DNA of 7,011 bases from Phycisphaeraceae bacterium (GCA_003551485.1 PUMS01000243.1:1-7011); one strand, 5' to 3'. Counted from the stretch's first letter, positions 1 to 5,690 are shown. Program-made: numbers and translations. Notes: generated by a model from the sequence alone, not told the origin.

Positions 1-482
1 GCGCAGACCAGGCCCACCACCGCCAGCGCGGGCATGAGGCCGTGGTTGAACCGGTGCATCACGGCCCGGCTTCGCACGCACCACCAGGCCACGGCCAGCA
101 CCAGGGCGAACTTGAGCAACTCGCTGGGCTGGAAGGTGATGCTCAGGTCGCCGACGCCCAGGCGCAGCCAGCGGGTGGCGCCGTGGGCGGTGTGGCCCAG
201 GCCCGGCACGCGGGTCAGCAGCGTCAGCGTGAGGGCGGCCAGCAGGAGGAAGGGAATGGGGTTGAGCATGCCGCGAAGGCGCATCAGGTGGGCGATGGGC
301 AGCTTCGAGGCGATGAGCATGGCCGCAATGGCCGCGGCGGCGTAGAGGCTGTGGCGACTGGTGGCCAGGGCGCGCAGGTCGGCTTCACCCTCGCCGACGC
401 TCAGCGACGCCGAGTGGACCATGACCACGGCCATGCCCAACAGAGCCATGACCGCCAGAAGCAGCAGTTGACCCGCTCGCAT
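1..482 (-). CDS. FtsW/RodA/SpoVE family (SEDS) peptidoglycan glycosyltransferase, 3' part cut by window edge
   Basis: SEDS proteins are multi-pass inner-membrane enzymes that polymerise lipid II into glycan strands, FtsW in division and RodA in elongation. Only the first 160 residues are in the window. Visible are a first membrane helix (about residues 4-22) ending in MVHSAS, the usual SEDS sequence at that place; two more helices (about 46-60 and 75-90); and the family signature GATRWLRLG (101-109) followed by FQPSELLKFALVLAVA (117-132). The catalytic aspartate of the family lies further on and is missing because of the edge, not mutation. The ATG at 482 has AGGG five bases upstream. A competing ATG at 519 is in another frame and stops after eight codons. 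The gene lies 100 nt after the zinc-ribbon/vWA gene on the same strand. FtsW and RodA cannot be separated from this fragment, so no symbol is given. Confidence 0.93.
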   Translation of the reverse strand, partial: MRAGQLLLLAVMALLGMAVVMVHSASLSVGEGEADLRALATSRHSLYAAAAIAAMLIASKLPIAHLMRLRGMLNPIPFLLLAALTLTLLTRVPGLGHTAHGATRWLRLGVGDLSITFQPSELLKFALVLAVAWWCVRSRAVMHRFNHGLMPALAVVGLVC

Positions 483-540
483 CCGTGCCCTGTTATCGGT
501 CTGTGCGTTCCATCGCCATGAAAAATACCGCCAGAGGGCT

Positions 541-558
541 CCGGACGCCAGCGTCCGG
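541..558. repeat. Perfect inverted repeat between the vWA-like gene and the SEDS gene
   Basis: CCGGACGC (541-548) and GCGTCCGG (551-558) are separated by two bases, which in RNA gives a 7-bp stem with a 4-base loop. It is the main structure in the 100-nt gap 483-582. On the minus strand a run of five T (520-524) follows, but about 17 nt after the stem, too far for a classical intrinsic terminator. It could be a weak terminator, an mRNA-processing hairpin, or an operator. Confidence 0.4.
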
Positions 559-582
559 GTTCCGCGACCGTGGCAAGGCCGT

Positions 583-1773
583 TCAATCCTCCGCGGCGGC
601 GGCCTCCTGGTACCACTGAGCGAACTGCCGGGTGTTGATCTGCAATGCCCGGCCGTGGCGCTGGGTGGCCAGGTCGCGCAGCGAATCATCGTTGAAGCCG
701 AACATGACCACATCGAAGCGGGTCTGCGGGGAGGCGGCCAGTAGCCGCTGGAGGGCCTGCTCTTCTTCGGTATCCAGCGATTGCGAAGTGACGAAGATCA
801 GCCTCGCCGCGCCGGCATCGAGTGCCGCTTCGATCGCCGGGACGGGGCGGCCGACGCCGGGTTCGTAGTGGATGCGGCGGTGGAACGCGGCCAGGTCTTG
901 GCGGCGCTGCGACGTCCAGGCTGCGGGGCCATCGGGGGGGAACATGCGGAAGCTGGCCGTCCCGAAATAGGCCACGGCGAAGGAGGCGTCCTCATCCAGC
1001 AGGCCGCTGCTGTGCTCGACCAGGTGCCGCACCTGCTGGAAGCCATCAGGCGAGAGCTGCGGCCCGCCGGCCTGAACGACCAGGACGGTGCCATCCTCGA
1101 TGGACATGTCGATGAAGCGGGGCGAATCGGCCAGAAAGGGGTTGACCCGGGGCTGATATTCATGGCGGGCCGGGTCGTCGTGGCGGTCGCGCTGCATGAA
1201 GTCGGAGAAGAAAATGAACCAGCCCATCATGACCAGCAGGGCCGCGGCGGTGACCACGACGACGGTGGCGGTGATGGTTCGGGCCATCATTCGCCTCTTG
1301 CGCCGTGCCATGGGCACGCGGGTCGATCTGGAGATGCGGACCTTCCTGCCCGAAGCGGTCACGTAGGTGGCGGTGGCGTGTGTGGCCAGGCCGGAGCCGC
1401 TGCCGGTGGCGCCGGCGGCGCCGGTGATGGCGGACGGGGACTGGCCGGTGGGGCTGATCTGGGGCGAGGGCAGTTCGGGCCGATCCGCACCGGCGGGTGA
1501 GGGGCTGGGGGGGGCATCGACCGGGGCATCGGCCGGGGGCTGCTGAGGCTGATCCGGGCGCGACGGGGTTGAGCCGGCGGTGGCCGACGCTTTGGCGCTC
1601 TCGGGCCGGTCGGGGCGCCGCAGGCGTTCAGGCGATTCGCGTTGCGGGTCGTTGGGCACGGTCATCATCGTGCCGCAGGTCGAGCAGCGACAGACACCGC
1701 CGGCGAAGCCGGCATCGAGTTCGAGCAGTGACCGGCAACTGGGACACTCCAACTCGATGGTGTGCTGCGGCAT
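583..1773 (-). CDS. Membrane protein with N-terminal zinc ribbon and C-terminal von Willebrand-A-like domain
   Basis: No named homologue is recognised; the architecture is clear. The product has 396 residues. Residues 10-33 form a zinc ribbon, CPSC then CxxC (Cys10, 13, 30, 33; an extra Cys28), like the MJ0042-type finger common in planctomycetes. Residues 41-135 are a Pro/Ser/Ala-rich linker. A basic patch (143-164) precedes one membrane helix (about 166-189), so by the positive-inside rule the ribbon is cytoplasmic and the C-terminus outside. Residues 228-380 have the vWA pattern: strand TVLVVQAGG, later FAVAYFGT, RLIFVTSQ, FDVVMFGFNDDS and GRALQI. The metal-site motif DxSxS is replaced by QAGGP, so metal-dependent ligand binding is doubtful. 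The ATG at 1773 is chosen because AGGA lies 8 bases upstream and the zinc ribbon begins right after it; an in-frame ATG at 1842 would add 23 unconvincing residues. It precedes the SEDS gene on the same strand. Confidence 0.85.
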   Translation of the reverse strand: MPQHTIELECPSCRSLLELDAGFAGGVCRCSTCGTMMTVPNDPQRESPERLRRPDRPESAKASATAGSTPSRPDQPQQPPADAPVDAPPSPSPAGADRPELPSPQISPTGQSPSAITGAAGATGSGSGLATHATATYVTASGRKVRISRSTRVPMARRKRRMMARTITATVVVVTAAALLVMMGWFIFFSDFMQRDRHDDPARHEYQPRVNPFLADSPRFIDMSIEDGTVLVVQAGGPQLSPDGFQQVRHLVEHSSGLLDEDASFAVAYFGTASFRMFPPDGPAAWTSQRRQDLAAFHRRIHYEPGVGRPVPAIEAALDAGAARLIFVTSQSLDTEEEQALQRLLAASPQTRFDVVMFGFNDDSLRDLATQRHGRALQINTRQFAQWYQEAAAAED

Positions 1774-1804
1774 GGTGGCTGTCCTGTGGGTGATGGTCCG
1801 GCCG

Positions 1805-1818
1805 GGAGGGGCCCCTCC
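1805..1818. repeat. 14-bp perfect palindrome upstream of the zinc-ribbon/vWA gene
   Basis: GGAGGGGCCCCTCC reads the same on both strands and has no spacer. It lies 32 bp upstream of the chosen start at 1773, within the expected 5' leader or promoter-proximal region. The lack of a loop suits a binding site for a dimeric protein better than an RNA hairpin, but no regulator is identified. Confidence 0.35.
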
Positions 1819-1861
1819 ACCCTGCCCGCTTCCGCCCGCCATCAGGGCTGCGGTTTCGGGG

Positions 1862-1867
1862 ATCTTA
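1862..1867 (-). promoter_or_regulatory. Possible -10 element for the zinc-ribbon/vWA gene
   Basis: TAAGAT on the minus strand matches four of six positions of the TATAAT consensus and is one of the few A/T-rich hexamers in this GC-rich gap. It lies 88 nt upstream of the start codon. The hexamer at the -35 distance, TTTCAG, is a poor match. Weak evidence. Confidence 0.2.
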
Positions 1868-1900
1868 CCGGACGCTGTTCGGCGCTGAAACCGCCCCGGC

Positions 1901-1916
1901 CCCGCCTCGCGGCGGG
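1901..1916 (-). terminator. GC-rich hairpin, possible terminator of the O-antigen ligase-like gene
   Basis: CCCGCC (1901-1906) and GGCGGG (1911-1916) pair perfectly. On the minus-strand transcript the loop is GCGA, a stable GNRA tetraloop. It lies 118 nt beyond the stop codon at 2034. No U tract follows, so it is either a U-less terminator or simply a stable hairpin in the leader of the next gene. Confidence 0.25.
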
Positions 1917-2033
1917 CACGCCGCGGTCTTTACCAGCCCGGCTGGCGCCCGTCTGAGGAGCGTGCGGTCCCGGACCGGACCAAAAGCGCGGCCGCCACCC
2001 GGCATGGATGAGGCCTGTTGCGGCTCGGGGCGC

Positions 2034-3341
2034 TCACGCGCCGCCCAGGCGGGCGGTGGCGGGCGGTTGAAGTGCCGGGACGTGGGGCAGCCCCGCCGCC
2101 TGCGGCATGCGCTGCAGTGAGCAGCACAGCCGGTCGACAATCGTCAGGCCACCGAGCAGGAAGAACTGGCTCAGCAGCGTGCCCTGCTTGAAGCCCAGCA
2201 GGAAGTCAAAAAGGATGATCGCCCCCAGCGCCGACACCAGCCCGCGGGCCACGGGGTAGGGCGCGACCGCCCGATACAGCCACAGCCAGCGGTACGCCCC
2301 CAGCACGAGCATGGCAACAAAAAGCGAAGCACCGATCAGCCCGAATTCGCCAAGCACCTCGGCAGGAACGAAGTGGGGATAGAAGCCGACGATGTTGGGG
2401 TTGAACGACCCTGCGTAACCCAGGCCGACCAGGAAGGCCTGCATGCCGCCATCGAACCAGGCCGCGAGCAAGGTGCGGGCGTTTTCCAGTCGCCCCGCCA
2501 GCGCGAACTCGATCTCGACCCGCTCCCAGCGGGCGCCGGCGCCGATGGCATCGAGCACGAACGAGCCGAGAATAAGCAGCAGCCCCAGGGCGACGATCAG
2601 GGCCACGAACTGCCAAACGTTACGGATGCGACGGCTGAACATCAGCATCGGCACCACCGCCGCGAAGATGAAGAAGAACTGTCCGCGCGACTGCGACATG
2701 GCCACCAGGTAGAGACCGCCCAGGATCACCGCCCACCGCAGCATCTGCCACATGCGGCCCAGGCCCTTGAAGTTCATCAGCAGCACGATCATCACCAGCA
2801 TGCCCGCCCAGGTGGCGATGGCCAGCGGGTTGGTGCGCACATCCCAGGCGCCTGCGATCAACAGGCCGCGGAAGCCCCACTCGGCGGTGAACACCAGGAT
2901 CACGATCAGCGGCAGACCGATCAGCAAGGCCGCGGTGAAGCCCGCACGCAGGTCCTTCATGTCGCGGATCACCCACGGCGAAAGCAATGCGAAGAACGCC
3001 AGCAGGTGGAACACCGACTGGAGCCTGTCGGTAGCGCCGCCGTAGGCCGACCACGTGCTGCTCAGCGCCACCCAGCCCAGGAAGGCCCAGATCAGCACCG
3101 TGAGCCACGAGATGCGGCCGATGTTGCCGCGCAGCGCCCCGGCAACCACGGCGGTAAGCAGCACCACGCCCGCGGGGATGTACACCAGGCTGGTGTTGAG
3201 CGCGATTGCCGTGCTTGTCGACTGGCCCCATTGCGTCAGCGCAAAGATGCAGATCACCAGCCCGAAGGCGGCGCCGGGTCGGAACAGGGACACGGCGAAG
3301 GTGATGCTGATGACCAGGGCGATGCCGATAACTGCGATCAA
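2034..3341 (-). CDS. O-antigen ligase/polymerase-like (Wzy_C family) polytopic membrane protein
   Basis: Proteins of this family join or polymerise surface polysaccharide on the outer face of the inner membrane using undecaprenyl-linked substrates. From the TTG at 3341 the product has 435 residues and about 12 hydrophobic segments (for example 2-20, 51-70, 78-96, 133-153, 173-190, 222-236, 243-264, 333-350, 385-403). The family pattern is visible: SQSRGQ (216-221) at the start of a helix, a large extracytoplasmic loop (about 266-330) with GRLENARTLLAAWFDGG and GLGYAGS, then YPHFVPAEVLGEFGLIG (321-337). Arg219 and His323 sit where WaaL enzymes carry essential Arg and His. The open frame runs back to 3485, but those 48 codons are Arg/Gly-rich and unlike a signal; the TTG start has GGAG eight bases upstream. 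Ligase, polymerase and exopolysaccharide functions cannot be told apart. Confidence 0.82.
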   Translation of the reverse strand: MIAVIGIALVISITFAVSLFRPGAAFGLVICIFALTQWGQSTSTAIALNTSLVYIPAGVVLLTAVVAGALRGNIGRISWLTVLIWAFLGWVALSSTWSAYGGATDRLQSVFHLLAFFALLSPWVIRDMKDLRAGFTAALLIGLPLIVILVFTAEWGFRGLLIAGAWDVRTNPLAIATWAGMLVMIVLLMNFKGLGRMWQMLRWAVILGGLYLVAMSQSRGQFFFIFAAVVPMLMFSRRIRNVWQFVALIVALGLLLILGSFVLDAIGAGARWERVEIEFALAGRLENARTLLAAWFDGGMQAFLVGLGYAGSFNPNIVGFYPHFVPAEVLGEFGLIGASLFVAMLVLGAYRWLWLYRAVAPYPVARGLVSALGAIILFDFLLGFKQGTLLSQFFLLGGLTIVDRLCCSLQRMPQAAGLPHVPALQPPATARLGGA

Positions 3342-3349
3342 ACTCGAAA

Positions 3350-3353
3350 CTCC
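3350..3353 (-). promoter_or_regulatory. Shine-Dalgarno sequence supporting a TTG start at 3341
   Basis: On the minus strand GGAG lies 8 nt before the TTG codon (3341-3339), where the hydrophobic N-terminus of the O-antigen ligase-like protein begins. No ATG or GTG in that frame is equally well placed: the nearest in-frame ATG (3422) starts 27 codons earlier in low-quality sequence. An ATG overlapping the GGAG (3355) is in another frame and ends at once in TGA. Confidence 0.5.
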
Positions 3354-3593
3354 ATGAACATTCCGGGGCGCATCGGGCCCGACCCGATCACCGCCCGCCT
3401 CCGACCGCCGGCGGCATCCCATGCGCGAGGCAGGCATCGGCCGGCCGCACCGCTGCAACCTCCAGCAGCCGGCGCGACCCGGCACCGGCCCGACGATGCA
3501 ACGCTATCCATCCATGGCATCGGCTCGCGGCGGCGGCCCCGGACCTCGTCGGTCGGCCTCGCCGGTACCTGCCTGCGCCGAGCCGAACGCGAC

Positions 3594-3599
3594 ATTCTA
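3594..3599 (-). promoter_or_regulatory. Possible -10 element (TAGAAT) for the O-antigen ligase-like gene
   Basis: TAGAAT on the minus strand matches five of six positions of TATAAT and is the same hexamer found just upstream of mreC. No acceptable -35 hexamer is seen 16-18 nt upstream. If used, transcription would start near 3587 and leave a leader of about 245 nt before the TTG at 3341. Confidence 0.25.
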
Positions 3600-3660
3600 C
3601 CGTCTACCATCGGGTTTCGAGGCCGATTTTCTGAGTGATTACCCCGACGCCGACCGAGAA

Positions 3661-3681
3661 GAGCAAACCGCGGTGAGCAAA
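3661..3681. repeat. Two direct copies of GAGCAAA beside the AT-rich island
   Basis: GAGCAAA occurs at 3661-3667 and 3675-3681, 14 bp centre to centre, with the palindrome CCGCGG between them. Tandem half-sites next to A/T-rich DNA are a common operator layout, but two 7-bp copies can also arise by chance. Confidence 0.3.
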
Positions 3682-3711
3682 TTAGCTTTATCTATTTTAT
3701 TTTTATTGCCC

Positions 3712-3727
3712 ACGGGGCATGCCCTGT
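3712..3727. repeat. 16-bp near-perfect palindrome at the edge of the AT-rich island
   Basis: ACGGGGCATGCCCTGT is symmetric except for one G/T pair and contains the perfect 10-mer GGGCATGCCC. It directly follows the AT-rich island. Neither strand has the hairpin-then-T-run order of a terminator, so an operator-type site is the more natural reading. Confidence 0.35.
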
Positions 3728-3915
3728 CGCATCTGCCTCGGCGGCGGCATCGGTGGTGGTACTCGCCGGCCCGCCTCGGGGTTCACCCCGGCTCGAAAAC
3801 CGCACCGCCCCTCACCTCGCCCTCCCCGGCCGGCGATGGATCGATGGCAGAACCTAATGGCCACCCTGATCTGCCCGGCGTCCCCCACAACGCCCTTGAA
3901 AAACAGCCAATGGGC

Positions 3916-3943
3916 TTGTTCCGCAGCAGACTTGTGGTATGTT
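3916..3943 (+). promoter_or_regulatory. Candidate promoter for the 212-aa tail-anchored protein gene
   Basis: TTGTTC (3916-3921) and TATGTT (3938-3943) are 16 nt apart, and TGG directly before the second hexamer makes an extended -10 (TGnTATGTT). The -35 match is only three of six. Transcription would start near 3950, giving a leader of about 45 nt with the strong ribosome site at 3984-3988. Confidence 0.35.
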
Positions 3944-3983
3944 TGGAAAAGAACGCTTCGGCGGCTGTGGTCGAGGCTATGGG

Positions 3984-3988
3984 AAGGA
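3984..3988 (+). promoter_or_regulatory. Strong Shine-Dalgarno sequence deciding the start at 3995
   Basis: AAGGA, inside a purine run (3981-3992), lies six bases before ATG 3995. It separates the real start from the much longer open frame that reaches back to 3719. Confidence 0.6.
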
Positions 3989-3994
3989 AAGACG

Positions 3995-4633
3995 ATGTCC
4001 CTGCCGTTCAGGCCAGCACCGTTTCGCGATGGCGGCACTGCTGCGGCGGTGAAAGTCCATCGCAGAGCACCCGGTGCCGGTTCGACCGGGCGTGAGGCGG
4101 CATTGCGGCTGAGACGGGCTGCGGGCGTGGCGGGGATGGCAGAGCAGGGGGCTGGGCCGGGGGTGAATGGGCCGGGGTCGGCGCGGGCCGGGCGCGGCGT
4201 CAGGGCGAAGGCGACCGGTGGGGCCAATGGCCGTGGTGGCAGGGCCGGTGGGGCCGGCGATGCGATGGCGATGGTCCATCCCCTGTCGGGAGCGACCGAT
4301 CCGCGATGGGTCCTGGCCGTGCAGGCAGCACGGGCGCTTGAAGGGGCGGTGCTCGCGCCCGAACGGCGCCAGGGGCTGCTTCGGCTGGGGCAGAGGATGG
4401 GGCTGACGCCTTTCGATGCCAACCTGGTACTGGCCATCATCCAGGACCGCGCCCGCCGCGGGCACCTGGGTGAGTGGTGCGCTGCGGCGGCGGCCGAGCA
4501 GCTTGCGATGGTGCCCCCGCCGCGCTGCCGGGCCGTGGGTCGGGCTCACCTGGTCCAACCCATGCGGGTCGCCCTGTGGTGTGTGGGGCTGGTGGCCGCT
4601 GAGGCGGCCCTCTTGTGGATGATTCTGAGCTGA
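3995..4633 (+). CDS. Uncharacterised 212-aa protein with a C-terminal membrane anchor
   Basis: I do not recognise a named family. The ATG at 3995 is chosen because AAGGA (3984-3988) lies six bases upstream; the frame is open from 3719, but the earlier part looks non-coding. Residues 1-100 are low complexity, rich in Gly, Ala and Arg, especially 50-90. Residues 102-156 look like a folded, mostly helical core with conserved-type sequence: DPRWVLAVQAARALEG, LAPERRQGLLRLGQRMGLTPFDANLVLAIIQDRARRG. After a spacer comes one hydrophobic helix (about 190-210) that ends at the stop codon, so it is probably tail-anchored with the core in the cytoplasm. In-frame ATGs at 4265 and 4271 would remove the low-complexity part but have no ribosome site. 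It ends 111 nt before mreC on the same strand, so it may share a transcript or a role with the elongation genes; that is inference. Confidence 0.75.
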   Translation: MSLPFRPAPFRDGGTAAAVKVHRRAPGAGSTGREAALRLRRAAGVAGMAEQGAGPGVNGPGSARAGRGVRAKATGGANGRGGRAGGAGDAMAMVHPLSGATDPRWVLAVQAARALEGAVLAPERRQGLLRLGQRMGLTPFDANLVLAIIQDRARRGHLGEWCAAAAAEQLAMVPPPRCRAVGRAHLVQPMRVALWCVGLVAAEAALLWMILS

Positions 4634-4731
4634 GCGCGATGGGGGGGGCGGGCCCTTGAATGCCGCTGCCGGTGCGAAGGTGGGGCGGGCACCGGGTCTT
4701 CGAGGCGGTGGGGGCGGTGGGCCGGGTCGTG

Positions 4732-4737
4732 TAGAAT
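4732..4737 (+). promoter_or_regulatory. -10-like element placed for a leaderless mreC transcript
   Basis: TAGAAT ends seven bases before the mreC ATG (4745). A start of transcription six to eight bases after a -10 element would fall at or next to the A of the ATG, so the mRNA would have no leader. No Shine-Dalgarno sequence is visible before the ATG, which agrees with this. No good -35 hexamer is seen; the upstream stretch is G-rich. Confidence 0.5.
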
Positions 4738-4744
4738 CGGGTGT

Positions 4745-5623
4745 ATGCGCCGCCCGATGCTGTCGCGAAACCAGTGGCTGGCCGTCGTGTTGATCGGGCT
4801 GTTGGTCGTCAGCCAGTTGCCCGGGCCGATGGTGCATTCTGTCAGTTCGCGGCCGGCCCATCTGCTGTCGACGCTGCTGACGCCCCTGTCGCAGTGGATG
4901 CTCAGTGCCGGCAACCGCGCCACGCGCCGCCCCGACCTGTTGCAGCGCAGGGAGCCGGGCGAGGATGCCGTTCGGCAGTTGCGTGCTGCGCGCGAGGAAA
5001 TCCGCCGTCTTCAGCGCCGCATCGAGGAGTACGAGCGAATTCGACACCGGTTCGGTGAGCAGCTCGAGGCCTTCGACTACGTCCACGCCGCCGTCACCCG
5101 CTGGTCGGGCGATCCGGCCAACCCGTGGCTGGAGATCAACCGCGGCCGGCGCCACGGCGTGGCCGAGGGCGACGTGGTGGTCAACTACCGCGACCTGGTC
5201 GGCCGTGTGGTTGACGTCGGGCCGGGCACGGCGACGGTGCGGCTGATCACGCACCCACAGTCGCGCCTGGAGGTTCGCGTGCAGCCGGACACGGCCGATG
5301 AGCCGGCCCGCCACCACCTGGTGATGGTCGATGCCGTGCCCCGCCGGGGCAGGTTCGAGGCGATGGTGGAGGTGGATGCCGACGCACCGATCGAGCAAGG
5401 CGACATCGCCTTCCTGCACGTGGGTGAGCATCGCGCCGGTCGCGGCTGGCCCGAGCACGCCTACGGCTTCGACGTGGGCATGGTGACGCGGATCGAGCCC
5501 GATCAGGAGCGTCTGCCGCTGCTGAGAAAGCGCATCGTGATCGAACCGTTCCGCGACCTGCCACGGCTGTCGAACGTGACGGTGTTCGTCAGAAGGGAGT
5601 ATGAACGCCCCGACGACAACTGA
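4745..5623 (+). CDS. mreC: Rod shape-determining protein MreC
   Basis: MreC is a bitopic scaffold of the elongation complex; its periplasmic domain contacts the class B PBP and RodA, and it links through MreD to cytoplasmic MreB. The product has 292 residues, a usual length. There is a short basic N-terminus, a membrane helix (about 11-25), a hydrophilic charged segment with coiled-coil character (about 72-108), then the beta-rich MreC domain (about 112-285). Diagnostic stretches are VTRWSGDPANPWLEINRG and HGVAEGDVVVNYRDLVGRVVDV, the family pattern of a glycine turn, Gv..Gd.Vv and LVGrV, followed by TVRLITHPQSRLEVRV. The start at 4745 fits the -10-like element seven bases upstream; ATG 4757 is an alternative that loses four residues. 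It is followed by mreD 63 nt downstream in the same frame. Confidence 0.95.
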   Translation: MRRPMLSRNQWLAVVLIGLLVVSQLPGPMVHSVSSRPAHLLSTLLTPLSQWMLSAGNRATRRPDLLQRREPGEDAVRQLRAAREEIRRLQRRIEEYERIRHRFGEQLEAFDYVHAAVTRWSGDPANPWLEINRGRRHGVAEGDVVVNYRDLVGRVVDVGPGTATVRLITHPQSRLEVRVQPDTADEPARHHLVMVDAVPRRGRFEAMVEVDADAPIEQGDIAFLHVGEHRAGRGWPEHAYGFDVGMVTRIEPDQERLPLLRKRIVIEPFRDLPRLSNVTVFVRREYERPDDN

Positions 5624-5690
5624 TTCTCCGCCCCCGCAGGGGCCCGCTCCCGCAGGTCGGGCCGGGATGCGAAAGATGATGCCGCCATGA
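5601..5690 (+). CDS. Possible 29-aa coupling ORF bridging mreC and mreD
   Basis: A short frame starts with ATG 5601 inside the last codons of mreC and stops with TGA 5688-5690, which overlaps the mreD ATG as ATGA. The peptide begins MNAPTTTDSPPPQGPAPAG and ends MRKMMPP; it is proline-rich with no domain. AAGGGAG (5593-5599) precedes the ATG, rather close but usable if AAGG pairs. mreD has no evident ribosome site of its own, so ribosomes finishing this frame could reinitiate at mreD. Chance is a real alternative: 29 codons without a stop is unremarkable in GC-rich DNA. Confidence 0.35.
   Translation: MNAPTTTDSPPPQGPAPAGRAGMRKMMPP
5641..5663 (+). repeat. Inverted repeat in the mreC-mreD gap
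   Basis: GGCCCG (5641-5646) and CGGGCC (5658-5663) can form a 6-bp stem with an 11-base loop in the mRNA, inside the putative 29-codon frame and 24 nt before the mreD start. It could affect mreD translation or mRNA processing. It has no T run, so it is not a terminator. Confidence 0.3.

Larger units (their letters stand above)
1774..2033. other. 260-nt gap between minus-strand genes, rich in palindromes
   Basis: No convincing gene is seen. The stretch contains a 14-bp perfect palindrome (1805-1818), a 6-bp GC stem with a 4-base loop (1901-1916), a 13-base inverted repeat CGGTCC-C-GGACCG (1965-1977), and GCGGCCGC near a short T run on the minus strand (about 1983-1995). Some of these may end transcription of the upstream O-antigen ligase-like gene. 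A -10-like TAAGAT lies on the minus strand at 1867-1862. Confidence 0.5.
3342..3994. other. 653-nt non-coding region between the divergent gene groups
   Basis: Long open frames cross this stretch on both strands, but their products are Arg/Pro/Gly-rich, lack domains and have no good ribosome sites, so no gene is called. Contents: a -10-like TAGAAT on the minus strand (3599-3594), direct repeats GAGCAAA (3661-3667, 3675-3681), an AT-rich island (about 3676-3709) that stands out in this GC-rich DNA, a 16-bp palindrome (3712-3727), a small hairpin CGGGG-TTCA-CCCCG (3777-3790) and a plus-strand promoter candidate (3916-3943). I see no tRNA, SRP RNA or other recognisable RNA, though an unknown small RNA is possible. 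Confidence 0.6.

Noticed and set aside
42..521. 159-codon plus-strand frame at the left edge
   Set aside because: It is antisense to the SEDS gene, whose family motifs are unmistakable on the minus strand.
781..1500. 239-codon plus-strand frame opposite the vWA-like gene
   Set aside because: Gly/Asp-rich low-complexity product with no ribosome site; the minus-strand gene has recognisable domains and a good start.
3338..3610. 90-codon minus-strand frame whose TGA overlaps the TTG start of the O-antigen ligase-like gene
   Set aside because: The overlap looks like translational coupling, but the peptide is Arg/Gly-rich low-complexity sequence and there is no ribosome site before its ATG. The overlap is probably accidental.
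2373..3638. 421-codon plus-strand open frame opposite the O-antigen ligase-like gene
   Set aside because: The translation is His/Gln/Asp-rich, as expected for the complement of codons for hydrophobic residues, and has no start signals. It is a shadow frame.
3777..3790. GGTTC-like loop in a small hairpin, considered as a tRNA T-arm
   Set aside because: The loop has only four bases and no acceptor, D or anticodon arms can be found around it.
3421..4095. 224-codon plus-strand frame through the non-coding region
   Set aside because: The product has no domain or membrane pattern, there is no ribosome site, and the frame overlaps the start of the better-supported 212-aa gene in another frame.
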